64,000 bases of DNA from Pteria penguin (GCA_035048485.1 CM068581.1:58820393-58884392), one strand, 5' to 3'. Shown: positions 31,301-43,834, counted from the first letter of the stretch. Numbers and translations: made by a program. Notes: generated by a model from the letters alone, not told the origin.

Positions 31301-34300
31301 CACAGAGTTATAACCTTTTTTTATTTTTAAACAAAGGAGATTTTCCCCTTGAAACCCGTTTTTCTTTAATAAAGACCCTTAAACCCTACCAAACCCTATC
31401 AAATTTGGTATCAGTGCAAAGGTCTTGACTTCACCTTTTATGTGATACCACTTGTAGAATTCTATCTTTCGATCCCACAGAGTTATAACCCTTTTTTATT
31501 TGTAAACAAAGGAGATTTTCCCCTTGAAACCCGTTTTTCTTTAATAAAGACCCTTAAACCCTACCAAACCCTATCAAATTTGGTATCAGTGCAAAGGTCT
31601 TGACCTCACCTTTCATGTGATACCACTTGTAGAATTCTATCTTTCGACCCCACAGAGTTATAACCCTTTTTTCTTTGTAAAGAAAAGATATTTAGCCTTG
31701 AAACCCGTTTTTCTTTAATAAAGACCCTTAAACACTTACAAACCCTATCCAAACCCTATCAAATTTGGTATCAGTGGAAAGGGGTTGATCTCACCTTTCA
31801 TGTGATATCACTTGTAGAATTCTATCTTTCGATCCCACAGAGTTATAACCTTTTTTTATTTTTAAACAAAGGAGATTTTCCCCTTGAAACCCGTTTTTCT
31901 TTAATAAAGACCCTTAAACCCTTACAAACCCTATCAAATTTGGTATCAGTGCAAAGGTCTTGACCTCACCTTTCATGTGATACCACTTGTAGAATTCTAT
32001 CTTTCGATCCCACAGAGTTATAACCCTTTTTTATTTGTAAACAAAGGAGATTTTCCCCTTGAAACCCGTTTTTCTTTAATAAAGACCCTTAAACCCTACC
32101 AAACCCTATCAAATTTGGTATCAGTGCAAAGGTCTTGATCTCACCTTTCATTTGATACCACTTGTAGAATTCTATCTTTCGATCCCACAGAGTTATAACC
32201 TTTTTATTTTTAAACAAAGGAGATTTTCCCCTTGAAACCCGTTTTTCTTTAATAAAGACCCTTAAACCCTACCAAACCCTATCAAATTTGGTATCAGTGC
32301 AAAGGTCTTGACCTCACCTTTCATGTGATACCACTTGTAGAATTCTATCTTTCGATCCCACAGAGTTATAACCCTTTTTTTATTTTTAAACAAAGGAGAT
32401 TTTCCCCTTGAAACCCGTTTTTCTTTAATAAAGACCCTTAAACCCTACCAAACCCTATCAAATTTGGTATCAGTGAAAAGGTCTTGACCTCACCTTTCAT
32501 GTGATACCACTTGTAGAATTCTATCTTTCGATCCCACAGAGTTATAACCCTTTTTTATTTGTAAACAAAGGAGATTTTCCCCTTGAAATCCGTTTTTGTT
32601 TTTATAAAGACCCTTAAACCGTACAAACCCTCTTAATTTTGGTATCAGTGGAAAGGTCTTGACCTCACCTTTCATGTGATACCACTTGTAGAATTCTATC
32701 TTTCGATCCCACAGAGTTATAACCCTTTTTTATTTTTAAACAAAGGAGATTTTCCCCTTGAAACCCGTTTTTCTTTAATAAAGACCCTTAAACCCTACCA
32801 AACCCTATCAAATTTGGTATCAGTGGAAAGGTCTTGACATCACCTTTTATGTGATACCACTTGTAGAATTCTATCTTTCGATCCCACAGAGTTATAACCC
32901 TTTTTTATTTTTAAACAAAGGAGATTTTCCCCTTGAAACCCGTTTTTCTTTAATAAAGACCCTTAAACCCTACCAAACCCTATCAAATTTGGTATCAGTG
33001 CAAAGGTCTTGATCTCACCTTTCATTTGATACCACTTGTAGAATTCTATCTTTCGATCCCACAGAGTTATAACCCTTTTTTATTTGTAAACAAAAGATAT
33101 TTCCCCTTGAAACCCGTTTTTCTTTAATAAAGACCCTTAAACCGTACAAACCCTATCAAATTTGGTATCAGTGGAAAGGTCTTGACCTCACCTTTCATGT
33201 GATACCACTTGTAGAATTCTATCTTTCGATCCCACAGAGTTATAACCTTTTTTTATTTTTAAACAAAGGAGATTTTCCCCTTGAAACCCGTTTTTCTTTA
33301 ATAAAGACCCTTAAACCCTACCAAACCCTATCAAATTTGGTATCAGTGGAAAGGGGTTGATCTCACCTTTCATGTGATATCACTTGTAGAATTCTCTCTT
33401 TCGATCCCACAGAGTTATAACCTTTTTTTATTTTTAAACAAAGGAGATTTTCCCCTTGAAACCCGTTTTTATTTAATAAAGACCATTAAACCCTATCAAA
33501 CCCTCTCAAATTTGGTATCAGTGCAAAGGACTTGACTTCACCTTTTATGTGATACCACTTGTAGAATTCTATCTTTCGATCCCACAGAGTTATAACCCTT
33601 TTTTATTTTTAAACAAAGGAGATTTTCCCCTTGAAACCCGTTTTTCTTTAATAAAGACCCTTAAACCCTACCAAACCCTATCAAATTTGGTATCAGTGCA
33701 AAGGTCTTGACCTCACCTTTCATGTGATACCACTTGTAGAATTCTATCTTTCGATCCCACAGAGTTATAACCCTTTTTTATTTGTAAACAAAAGAGATTT
33801 CCCCTTGAAATCCGTTTTTCTTTAATAAAGACCCTTAAACCGTACAAACCCTCTTAATTTTGGTATCAGTGGAAAGGTCTTGACCTCACCTTTCATGTGA
33901 TACCACTTGTAGAATTCTATCTTTCGATCCCACAGAGTTATAACCCTTTTTTATTCTTAAACAAAGGAGATTTTCCCCTTGAAACCCGTTTTTCTTTAAT
34001 AAAGACCCTTAAACCCTACCAAACCCTATCAAATTTGGTATCAGTGGAAAGGTCTTGACCTCACCTTTTATGTGATACCACTTGTAGAATTCTATCTTTC
34101 GATCCCACAGAGTTATAACCCTTTTTTATTTTTAAACAAAGGAGATTTTCCCCTTGAAACCCGTTTTTCTTTAATAAAGACCCTTAAACCCTACCAAACC
34201 CTATCAAATTTGGTATCAGTGCAAAGGTCTTGATCTCACCTTTCATTTGATACCACTTGTAGAATTCTATCTTTCGATCCCACAGAGTTATAACCCTTTT

Positions 34301-34969
34301 TTATTTGTAAACAAAGGAGATTTTCCCCTTGAAACCCGTTTTTCTTTAATAAAGACCCTTAAACCCTACCAAACCCTATCAAATTTGGTATCAGTGCAAA
34401 GGTCTTGACCTCACCTTTCATGTGATACCACTTGTAGAATTCTATCTTTCGATCCCACAGAGTTATAACCCTTTTTTATTTGTAAACAAAGGAGATTTTC
34501 CCCTTGAAACCCGTTTTTCTTTAATAAAGACCCTTAAACCCTACCAAACCCTATCAAATTTGGTATCAGTGCAAAGGTCTTGACCTCACCTTTCATGTGA
34601 TACCACTTGTAGAATTCTATCTTTCGATCCCACAGAGTTATAACCCTTTTTTATTTTTAAACAAAGGAGATTTTCCCCTTGAAACCCGCTTTTTTTTAAT
34701 AAAGACCCTTAAACCGTACAAACCCTCTTAACTTTGGTATCAGTGGAAAGGTCTTGACCTCACCTTTCATGTGATACCACTTGTAGAATTCTATCTTTCG
34801 ATCCCACAGAGTTATAATTTTTTTTTTTATTTTTAAACAAAGGAGATTTTCTCCTTGAAACCCGTTTTTCTTTAATAAAGACCCTTAAACCCTACCAAAC
34901 CCTATCAAATTTGGTATCAGTGGAAAGGGGTTAATCTCACCTTTTATGTGATAACACTTGTAGAATTCT

Positions 34970-37900
34970 ATCTTTCGATCCCACAGAGTAATAACCCTTT
35001 TTTATTTTTAAACAAAGGATATTTTCCCCTTGAAACCCGTTTTTCTTTAATAAAGACCCTTAAACCCTACCAAACCCTATCAAATTTGGTATCAGTGGAA
35101 AGGGTTGATCTCACCTTTCATGTGATACCACTTGTAGAATTCTATCTTTCGATCCCACAGAGTTATAACCTTTTTTTATTTTTAAACAAAGGAGATTTTC
35201 CCCTTGAAACCCGTTTTTCTTTAATAAAGACCCTTAAACCCTACCAAACCCTATCAAATTTGGTATCAGTGCAAAGGTCTTGACCTCACCTTTCATGTGA
35301 TACCACTTGTAGAATTCTATCTTTCGATCCCACAGAGTTATAACCCTTTTTTATTTTTAAACAAAGGAGATTTTCCCCTTGAAACCCGTTTTTCTTTAAT
35401 AAAGACCCTTAAACCCTACCAAACCCTATCAAATTTGGTATCAGTGCAATGGTCTTGACCTCATCTTTCATGTGATACCACTTGTAGAATTCTATCTTTC
35501 GATCCCACAGAGTAATAACCCTTTTTTATTTGTAAACAAAGGATATTTTCCCCTTGAAACCCGTTTTTCTTTAATAAAGACCCTTAAACACTTACAAACC
35601 CTATCAAATTTGGTATCAGTGGAAAGGGGTTGATCTCACCTTTCATGTGATATCACTTGTAGAATTCTATCTTTCGATCCCACAGAGTTATAACCTTTTT
35701 TTATTTTTAAACAAAGGAGATTTTCCCCTTGAAACCCGTTTTTCTTTAATAAAGACCCTTAAACCCTACCTAACCCTATCAAATTTGGTATCAGTGCAAA
35801 GGTCTTGACCTCACCTTTCATGTGATACCACTTGTAGAATTCTATCTTTCGATCCCACAGAGTTATAAACCTTTTTTATTTTTAAACAAAGGAGATTTTC
35901 CCCTTGAAACCCGTTTTTCTTTAATAAAGACCCTTAAACCCTACCAAACCCTATCAAATTTGGTATCAGTGGAAAGGACTTGACTTCACCTTTTATGTGA
36001 TACCACTTGTAGAATTCTATCTTTCGATCCCACAGAGTTATAACCCTTTTTTATTTGTAAACAAAGGAGATTTTCCCCTTGAAACCCGTTTTTCTTTAAT
36101 AAAGACCCTTAAACCCTACCAAACCCTATCAAATTTGGTATCAGTACAAAGGTCTTGACCTCACCTTTCATGTGATACCACTTGTAGAATTCTATCTTTC
36201 GATCCCACAGAGTTATAACCCTTTTTTATTTTTAAACAAAGGAGATTTTCCCCTTGAAACCCGTTTTTCTTTAATAAAGACCCTTAAACACTTACAAACC
36301 CTATCAAATTTGGTATCAGTGCAAAGGTCTTGACCTCACCTTTCATGTGATACCACTTGTAGAATTCTATCTTTCGATCCCACAGAGTTATAACCCTTTT
36401 TTATTTGTAAACAAAGGAGATTTTCCCCTTGAAACCCGTTTTTCTTTAATAAAGACCCTTAAACCCTACCAAACCCTATCAAATTTGGTATCAGTGCAAA
36501 GGTCTTGATCTCACCTTTCATTTGATACCACTTGTAGAATTCTATCTTTCGATCCCACAGAGTTATAACCCTTTTTATTTGTAAACAAAGGAGATTTTCC
36601 CCTTGAAACCCGTTTTTCTTTAATAAAGACCCTTAAACCCTACCAAACCCTATCAAATTTGGTATCAGTGCAAAGGTCTTGACTTCACCTTTTATGTGAT
36701 ACCACTTGTAGAATTCTATCTTTCGATCCCACAGAGTTATAACCCTTTTTTATTTTTAAACAAAGGAGATTTTCCCCTTGAAACCCGTTTTTCTTTAATA
36801 AAGACCCTTAAACCCTACCAAACCCTATCAAATTTGGTATCAGTGCAATGGTCTTGACCTCACCTTTCATGTGATACCACTTGTAGAATTCTATCTTTCG
36901 ATCCCACAGAGTTATAACCCTTTTTTATTTGTAAACAAAAGATATTTCCCCTTGAAACCCGTTTTTCTTTAATAAAGACCCTTAAACCGTACAAACCCTC
37001 TTAATTTTGGTATCAGTGGAAAGGTCTTGACCTCACCTTTCATGTGATACCACTTGTAGAATTCTATCTTTCGATCCCACAGAGTTATAACCCTTTTTTT
37101 TAAGCAAAGGAGATTTTCCCCTTGAAACCCGTTTTTCTTTAATAAAGACCCTTAAACCCTACCAAACCCTATCAAATTTGGTATCAGTGGAAAGGTCTTG
37201 ACCTCACCTTTCATGTGATAACACTTGTAGAATTCTATCTTTCGATCCCACAGAGTTATAACCCTTTTTTATTTTTAAACAAAGGATATTTTCCCCTTGA
37301 AACCCGTTTTTCTTTAATAAAGACCCTTAAACCCTACCAAACCCTATCAAATTTGGTATCAGTGCAAAGGTCTTGATCTCACCTTTCATGTGATACCACT
37401 TGTAGAATTCTATCTTTCGATCCCACAGAGTTATAACCCTTTTTTATTTTTAAACAAAGGATATTTTCCCCTTGAAACCCGTTTTTCTTTAATAAAGACC
37501 CTTAAACCCTACCAAACCCTATCAAATTTGGTATCAGTGGAAAGGGGTTGATCTCACCTTTCATGTGATATCACTTGTAGAATTCTCTCTTTCGATCCCA
37601 CAGAGTTATAACCTTTTTTTATTTTTAAACAAAGGAGATTTTCCCCTTGAAACCCGTTTTTCTTTAATAAAGACCATTAAACCCTACCAAACCCTATCAA
37701 ATTTGGTATCAATGCAAAGGGCTTGACTTCACCTTTTATGTGATACCACTTGTAGAATTCTATCCTTCGATCCCACAGAGTTATAACCCTTTTCTGTTTT
37801 TAAACAAAGGAGATTTTCCCCTTGAAACCCGTTTTTCTTTAATAAAGACCCTTAAACCCTACCAAACCCTATCAAATTTGGTATCAGTGCAATGGTCTTG

Positions 37901-38957
37901 ACCTCATCTTTCATGTGATACCACTTGTAGAATTCTATCTTTCGATCCCACAGAGTTATAACCCTTTTTTATTTGTAAAGAAAAGATATTTCCCCTTGAA
38001 ACCCGTTTTTCTTTAATAAAGACCCTTAAACACTTACAAACCCTATCAAATTTGGTATCAGTGGAAAGGGGTTGATCTCACCTTTCATGTGATATCACTT
38101 GTAGAATTCTATCTTTCGATCCCACAGAGTTATAACCTTTTTTTATTTTTAAACAAAGGAGATTTTCCCCTTGAAACCCGTTTTTCTTTAATAAAGACCC
38201 TTAAACCGTACCTAACCCTATCAAATTTGGTATCAGTGCAAAGGTCTTGACCTCACCTTTCATGTGATACCACTTGTAGAATTCTATCTTTCGATCCCAC
38301 AGAGTTATAAACCTTTTTTATTTTTAAACAAAGGAGATTTTCCCCTTGAAACCCGTTTTTCTTTAATAAAGACCCTTAAACCCTACCAAACCCTATCAAA
38401 TTTGGTATCAGTGGAAAGGACTTGACTTCACCTTTTATGTGATACCACTTGTAGAATTCTATCTTTCGATCCCACAGAGTTATAACCCTTTTTTATTTGT
38501 AAACAAAGGAGATTTTCCCCTTGAAACCCGTTTTTCTTTAATAAAGACCCTTAAACCCTACCAAACCCTATCAAATTTGGTATCAGTACAAAGGTCTTGA
38601 CCTCACCTTTCATGTGATACCACTTGTAGAATTCTATCTTTCGATCCCACAGAGTTATAACCCTTTTTTATTTTTAAACAAAGGAGATTTTCCCCTTGAA
38701 ACCCGTTTTTCTTTAATAAAGACCCTTAAACACTTACAAACCCTATCAAATTTGGTATCAGTGCAAAGGTCTTGACCTCACCTTTCATGTGATACCACTT
38801 GTAGAATTCTATCTTTCGATCCCACAGAGTTATAACCCTTTTTTATTTGTAAACAAAGGAGATTTTCCCCTTGAAACCCGTTTTTCTTTAATAAAGACCC
38901 TTAAACCCTACCAAACCCTATCAAATTTGGTATCAGTGCAAAGGTCTTGATCTCACC
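34970..38957. repeat. Large segmental duplication in the satellite, ~2443-bp offset
   Basis: A rare variant, GCAATGGTCTTGACCTCATC, occurs at 35,446 and again at 37,889, an offset of 2443 bp or about 14 monomers. Downstream of both copies the same series of variants follows in order: AAACACTTAC with GGGGTTGATCTC and GATATCAC, then CCTACCTAACCC or GTACCTAACCC, then TTATAAACC, then GGACTTGACTTCACC, then CAGTACAAAGG, then AAACACTTAC again. The match fades after about 36,515 and 38,957. On the left it can be followed back to about 34,970 and 37,430 through the GGATATTTTCCCC monomer. This indicates a recent multi-monomer duplication near the array's right edge. Confidence 0.75.
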
Positions 38958-40350
38958 TTTCATGTGATACCACTTGTAGAATTCTATCTTTCGATCCCAC
39001 AGAGTTATAACCTTTTTTATTTTTAAACAAAGGAGATTTTCCCCTTGAAACCCGTTTTTCTTTAATAAAGACCCTTAAACCCTACCTAACCCTATCAAAT
39101 TTGGTATCAGTGCAAAGGTCTTGACCTCACCTTTCATGTGATACCACTTGTAGAATTCTATCTTTCGATCCCACAGAGTTATAAACCTTTTTTATTTTTA
39201 AACAAAGGAGATTTCCCCCTTGAAACCCGTTTTTCTTTAATAAAGACCCTTAAACCCTACCAAACCCTATCAAATTTGGTATCAGTGGAAAGGACTTGAC
39301 CTCACCTTTTATGTGATACCACTTGTAGAATTCTATCTTTCGATCCCACAGAGTTATAACCCTTTTCTGTTTTTAAACAAAGGAGATTTTCCCCTTGAAA
39401 CCCGTTTTTCTTTAATAAAGACCCTTAAACCCTACCAAACCCTATCAAATTTGGTATCAGTGCAAAGGTCTTGACCTCACCTTTCATGTGATACCACTTG
39501 TAGAATTCTATCTTTCGATCCCACAGAGTTATAACCCTTTTTTATTTGTAAACAAAAGATATTTCCCCTTGAAACCCGTTTTTTTTTTATAAAGACCCTT
39601 AAACCGTACAAACCCTCTTCAATTTGGTGTCAGTGGAAAGGTCTTGACCTCACCTTTTATGTGATACCACTTGTAGAATTCTATCTTTCGATCCCACAGA
39701 GTTATATTCCTTTTTTTATTTTTAAACAAAGGAGATTTTCCCCTTGAAACCCGTTTTTCTTTGATAAAGACCCTTAAACCCTACCAAACCCTATCAAATT
39801 TGGTATCAGTGGAAAGGTCTTGACCTCACCTTTCATGTGATACCACTTGTAGAATTCTATCTTTCGATCCCACAGAGTTATAACCCTTTTTTATTTTTAA
39901 ACAAAGGATATTTTCCCCTTGAAACCCGTTTTTCTTTAATAAAGACCCTTAAACCCTACCAAACCCTATCAAATTTGGTATCAGTGCAAAGGTCTTGATC
40001 TCACCTTTCATTTGATACCACTTGTAGAATTCTATCTTTCGATCCCACAGAGTTATAACCCTTTTTTATTTGTAAACAAAAGATATTTCCCCTTGAAACC
40101 CGTTTTTCTTTAATAAAGACCCTTAAACCGTACAAACCCTCTCAAATTTGGTATCAGTGGAAAGGTCTTGACCTCACCTTTCATGTGATACCACTTGTAG
40201 AATTCTATCTTTCGATCCCACAGAGTTATAACATTTTTTTATTTTTAAACAAAGGAGATTTTCCCCTTGAAACCCGTTTTTCTTTAATAAAGACCCTTAA
40301 ACCCTACCAAACCCTATCAAATCTGGTATCAGTGGAAAGGGGTTGATCAA

Positions 40351-41748
40351 GTACTACAGATCAAGGAACATTTTCTCATTGATGATTTATTTGAAAGATC
40401 CAAAGAGGACAACAAAATAGGTACATCAGTTGATGATCGTAAGTTTATGGACTTAATGGACAAGGAAATGCATCTAGGACCAGAAAATCAATGGATAGCT
40501 CCTTTACCGTTTGTAACACCACGTAAGAAGTTACCAGACAATTTCAATCAAGCGCTAAGACGTGCAAAATCTCTCGAGCTAAGTTTACACAGAGATGAAG
40601 TCAAACGAGATCACTTCCTGACATTCATGCAGAAACTACTCGATAAAAATCATACTGAAGTAGCTCCGCCGTTACATGATAATCAAGAAAGATGGTATCT
40701 TCCCCTGTTTGGTGTATACCATCCTCGTAAATCGAATGAGATACGCGGTGTCTTTGATTCTTCTGCAAAGGAACAGGGTATATCACTCAACGACATTTTG
40801 TTATCTGGACCTGATCTTACTAATAGTCTGCTTGGGGTTTTGCTTCAATTCAGGAAGGAGATGGTAGCAGTGGTGGGAGACGTACAACATATGTTCCACT
40901 GTTTTCTTGTAAGAGAGGACCATAGAGATTATTTGAGACTTCTGTGGCATCGAGATAACGACCTACAAAAGGAACTAACTCAGTACAGAATGAGGGTACA
41001 TGTCTTTGGAAACAGACCTTCACCTTCTATTGCAACATATGGATTGCTTAAAACTGCAATGCTTGCCGAAAAACATTATGGTACAAATGTGAAAAATTTC
41101 ATCACCAACAATTTCTATGTCGACGATGGTTTGGCCTCATGTCCTTCAAGCGAGGAGGCCATCAATTTGTTGCGCAAAACACAGGAAGCTATGATGAAAT
41201 ACAGAAATTTAAGACTTCACAAATTCGCTTCAAATGATAAATCCGTTATGGAAGCATTCAAACAAGAAGACCTTGCGCCAAACATGTTAGATCTCGATTT
41301 TGACCAGTCAGAGCAAAGAAGTCTTGGTCTTGTTTGGAACTTGGCTTTAGATGTGTTTGTGTTTCGCAAGACAGAAGATAAACCTTTAACCCGTAGAGGC
41401 GTTTTGTCTACTGTTAACAGCATCTATGACCCTCTTGGATTTTTATACCCAGTCATAATACAAGGAAAACTTATCCTTCGCAAGGTTGTATCCGAGACTA
41501 AAGACTGGGATGAACCTCTGTCGGACGAACTGAAAAGTGAATGGCTATCGTGGAAAGACTCTTTAAGTGCTCTTGAAGACATTCGTATTCCACGCGTGAT
41601 TGTGCCTTCACTCAGTAAGGTTTTAAGTAAGGAGTTGATGATTTTCTCTGATGCGTCCGAACATGCGATTGCAGCCGTGTGTTATCTCAAAACTACCTAT
41701 GCAGATGGAAATACACAGATTGGATATGTTCTAGGAAAGGCCAGGTAG
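40351..41748 (+). pseudogene. BEL/Pao pol fragment: reverse transcriptase and start of RNase H
   Basis: The frame is open from the satellite border at 40,351. The first ATG is at 40,447 and opens a 433-residue frame, but it is internal to pol and not a real start. Numbered from that ATG, the fragment shows the upstream conserved block WYLPLFGVYHP (83-93), RGVFDSSAK (100-108), palm motif A with Asp145 in GDVQHMF, FGNRPSPSIATYG (188-199), and the catalytic YVDD at 224-227. STVNSIYDPLGF (321-332) starts the connection, and FSDAS at 400-404 is the first RNase H acidic block. The family enzyme copies retrotransposon RNA into DNA in cytoplasmic particles. This copy ends at a premature TAG (41,746-41,748) just past GYVLGKA, and homology resumes in another frame. 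It is dead by truncation and frame break. Confidence 0.9.
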
Positions 41749-42601
41749 CACCAGTGACAGGACACACAATCCCAAGACTTGAACTTTGCGCTGCCGTTTT
41801 GGCTACAGATATTGCTCAACTTGCATCCGATCATTTGAACATTAAATAAGATTCTGTGAAAGATTACACCGATAGCCGTGTCGTTCTTGGTTACATATGT
41901 AACGATAAGCGTCGATTTTTTGTGTATGTTTCAAATCGAGTTGCACGCATACGAAGTTTAAGTACTCCTGAACAGTGGAACTATATTGCATCCAACCTAA
42001 ATCCTGCAGATCATGGCACTAGAGGTGTCAAGGCTTCAGAGCTTCAGAACAATCCCTGGCTGAAGGGCCCTGCTGTTAAATTAGTAGTAACAGATGTCAC
42101 AGATGGTAAGGATTTTCCGCTTATAAATCCATCGGAGGATAATGAAGTGAAAATTTCTTGTATGAAAACTAATATCCCTGAAACAAGAAAATCTTCTCTT
42201 GGAACCGAACGTTTCCAAAGATTCTCCACATGGAAAAAGCTTGTTGAAGCTATAGCCTTATTGCGCCGTTTCTTAGCATCTCGTAAGAACAGGAACCCGG
42301 AATATGTTGTAACTAAAGATGTAGAGTCTTACAAATCTGCGGAAAATTTCGTCTTACAGTGCGTCCAACAGGAATCTTATGCAGAGGAATATGCGCTACT
42401 GTTATCATCCAAGTCATCACCGAAAGGAAGTAATATTATTTCTCCAGACCCCTTTATTGGAAGTGACAATTTGGTTCATGTCGGTGGCCGTCTTCGTAAG
42501 TCAGATTTCGACTCAACTTGCAAGAACCCAATACTTATTCCTGGCAATCATCATATCGCCAAACTTATTGTTCTCCAATGTCATGTACTAGTTGTGCACC
42601 A
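41745..42601 (+). pseudogene. BEL/Pao pol fragment: rest of RNase H and integrase linker
   Basis: Homology continues from 41,745 in a frame shifted from the preceding segment. It shows IPRLELCAAVLATDIA, then a TAA at 41,847-41,849, then DYTDSRVVLGYI (RNase H acidic residue), NRVARIR and NPADHGTRG. A region of about 200 residues joins RNase H to integrase and ends with the phrase GNHHIAKLIV, at the first zinc-ligand region of integrase. Around 42,600 the frame shifts again: the nominal frame runs on to a stop at 42,671 with unrelated sequence. The enzyme role is RNA removal from RNA/DNA hybrids. With a stop and frame breaks on both sides, this part cannot be expressed as a normal polyprotein unless the breaks are sequence errors. 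Confidence 0.85.
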
Positions 42602-43726
42602 AGTCGCCATTACACTGAAGGAAAAGTCCGGTCATGTGGTTATTGGATCACTGGGTCAAAACGTCAAGTGACATCCGTCATTTTTCAGTGTTTCACCTGC
42701 AGGAAACTTCGTGGTCGTCTAGAGTGCCAGAAAATGTCAGACTTACCTGCTGATCGTATTGCTTATGGTCAACCTCCCTTTTCTTCTGTAGGGGTAGACA
42801 TGTTTGGACCCTGGCAGATACAGGTGCGTCGCACTAGAGGAGGAGTCGCTAATAGTAAACGGTGGGCTTCTATGTTTTCCTGCATTGCTACGCGTGCTGT
42901 GCACATAGAGGTAGTTGAGGAAATGTCCTCATCCTCATTTATAAATGCGCTTAGAAGGTTTATAGCCATTCGAGGTCCAGTTCACACGATAAGGTCTGAC
43001 CGCGGAACAAATTTTATAGGTGCAGCCGATCTACTCCGTGTGGACAGCATTAATGTTCAAAATGGACCGGTTAAGGATTTCGTCCAAAGCAACGGAATTG
43101 TTTGGATTTTCAAACCTCCTCACTCCTCTCATATGGGAGGAGCATGGGAGAGGATGATAGGTATGACCAGACACATCCTTGATTCAATGTTTCTTCAGAA
43201 TGCACCACAGCGTCTTACTCATGCAGTTCTTATTACCTTCCTCGCAGAAGCCAGTGCCATTATTAACTCAAGACCATTGATTCCTGTATCTACTGATCCA
43301 TCCGCTCCATTTATACTTACACCTTCCCTTTTAATTACTCAGAAATCACATAGTTCTCCATCACTAGATTTCGCTTCCCAAGATTGTGATCCGAAAGATT
43401 TGTTGCGCAGCCAGTGGAAACGAGTCCAACATCTATCAAATATTTTTTGGAAACGTTGGAAAAGTGAGTATCTTCCCATACTTCAGATGAGAAGAAAGTG
43501 GAATGATACACGTCAAAACATTCAAGACGGTGATATTGTTCTTCTTAAGGACAAAAGCATACCCCGTAATCAGTGGCCCATAGGCTTAATCACAAAATCA
43601 TTTCCGAGTTCAGATCAACTTGTGCGTAAGGTTGAAGTGCGCGTTATAAGAGATGGTAAACCGACCACATACACGCGTCCTATTACAGACTTAGTGTTGC
43701 TTTTGGACAAGAGTCTTGACAAATAG
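42602..43726 (+). pseudogene. BEL/Pao pol fragment: integrase and C-terminal domain
   Basis: The correct frame starts near 42,602 with RHYTEGKVRSCGYW. The nominal upstream ATG at 42,518 opens 28 unrelated residues, so I ignore it. Numbered from that ATG, the zinc-binding CFTC lies at 58-61. The catalytic triad is Asp94 (VGVDMFGPW), Asp161 (IRSDRGTNFIG) and Glu211 (HMGGAWERMIG). INSRPLIPVSTDP follows, then the C-terminal part with FWKRWKSEYLP, GDIVLLKD and a TYTRPITDL ending before the TAG at 43,724-43,726. All three acidic residues are present, so this domain is itself intact. Family members insert the cDNA copy into host chromosomes in the nucleus. A polypurine tract follows about 110 bp downstream. 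Confidence 0.92.
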
Positions 43727-43834
43727 CCATGTGAACTTTATTGGTCACTATGTTTGTATTTTGCTTTGAAATTTCATAGAGACTTTAAAATGTATTTACA
43801 TTTTTATTCATAATTGTAATATCATTTTGATATT

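Larger units (their letters stand above)
1..40348. repeat. Satellite DNA array, ~175-bp monomer, about 230 head-to-tail copies
   Basis: The stretch is a single tandem array with every unit in the same orientation and no interruption. Successive copies of GTGATACCAC fall at 171, 346 and 521, giving a 175-bp period. Common variants are 174 bp (one base lost in CCTACCAAACCC) or slightly shorter. One monomer that I counted has about 36% GC and roughly twice as much C as G on the plus strand. Nearly all units carry an EcoRI site (GAATTC), a TCGATCCC block, T-runs of variable length, AATAAA, and three CCCTNNNAAA-like subrepeats. Most differences are a few recurring substitutions (TTTTTAAAC or TTTGTAAAC, GTGCAAAGG or GTGGAAAGG, CATGTG or TATGTG), which suggests concerted evolution. 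The period is close to one nucleosome plus linker, as in many centromeric or pericentromeric satellites. That role is inferred. The left edge lies outside the window. I cannot match the unit to a named family. Confidence 0.98.

Noticed and set aside
871..35283. Seven plus-strand 111-residue frames and several 61-90-residue minus-strand frames in the satellite
   Set aside because: They arise only where a monomer is a length that keeps frame, start and end at the same phase of the repeat, and show no family likeness.
1..40348. CRISPR array
   Set aside because: The units abut directly with no unique spacers, the period is 175 bp, and the context is eukaryotic.
1..40348. CENP-B box in the satellite
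   Set aside because: TTCG and CGGG both occur in the monomer, but not in the required spacing on either strand, as judged by eye.
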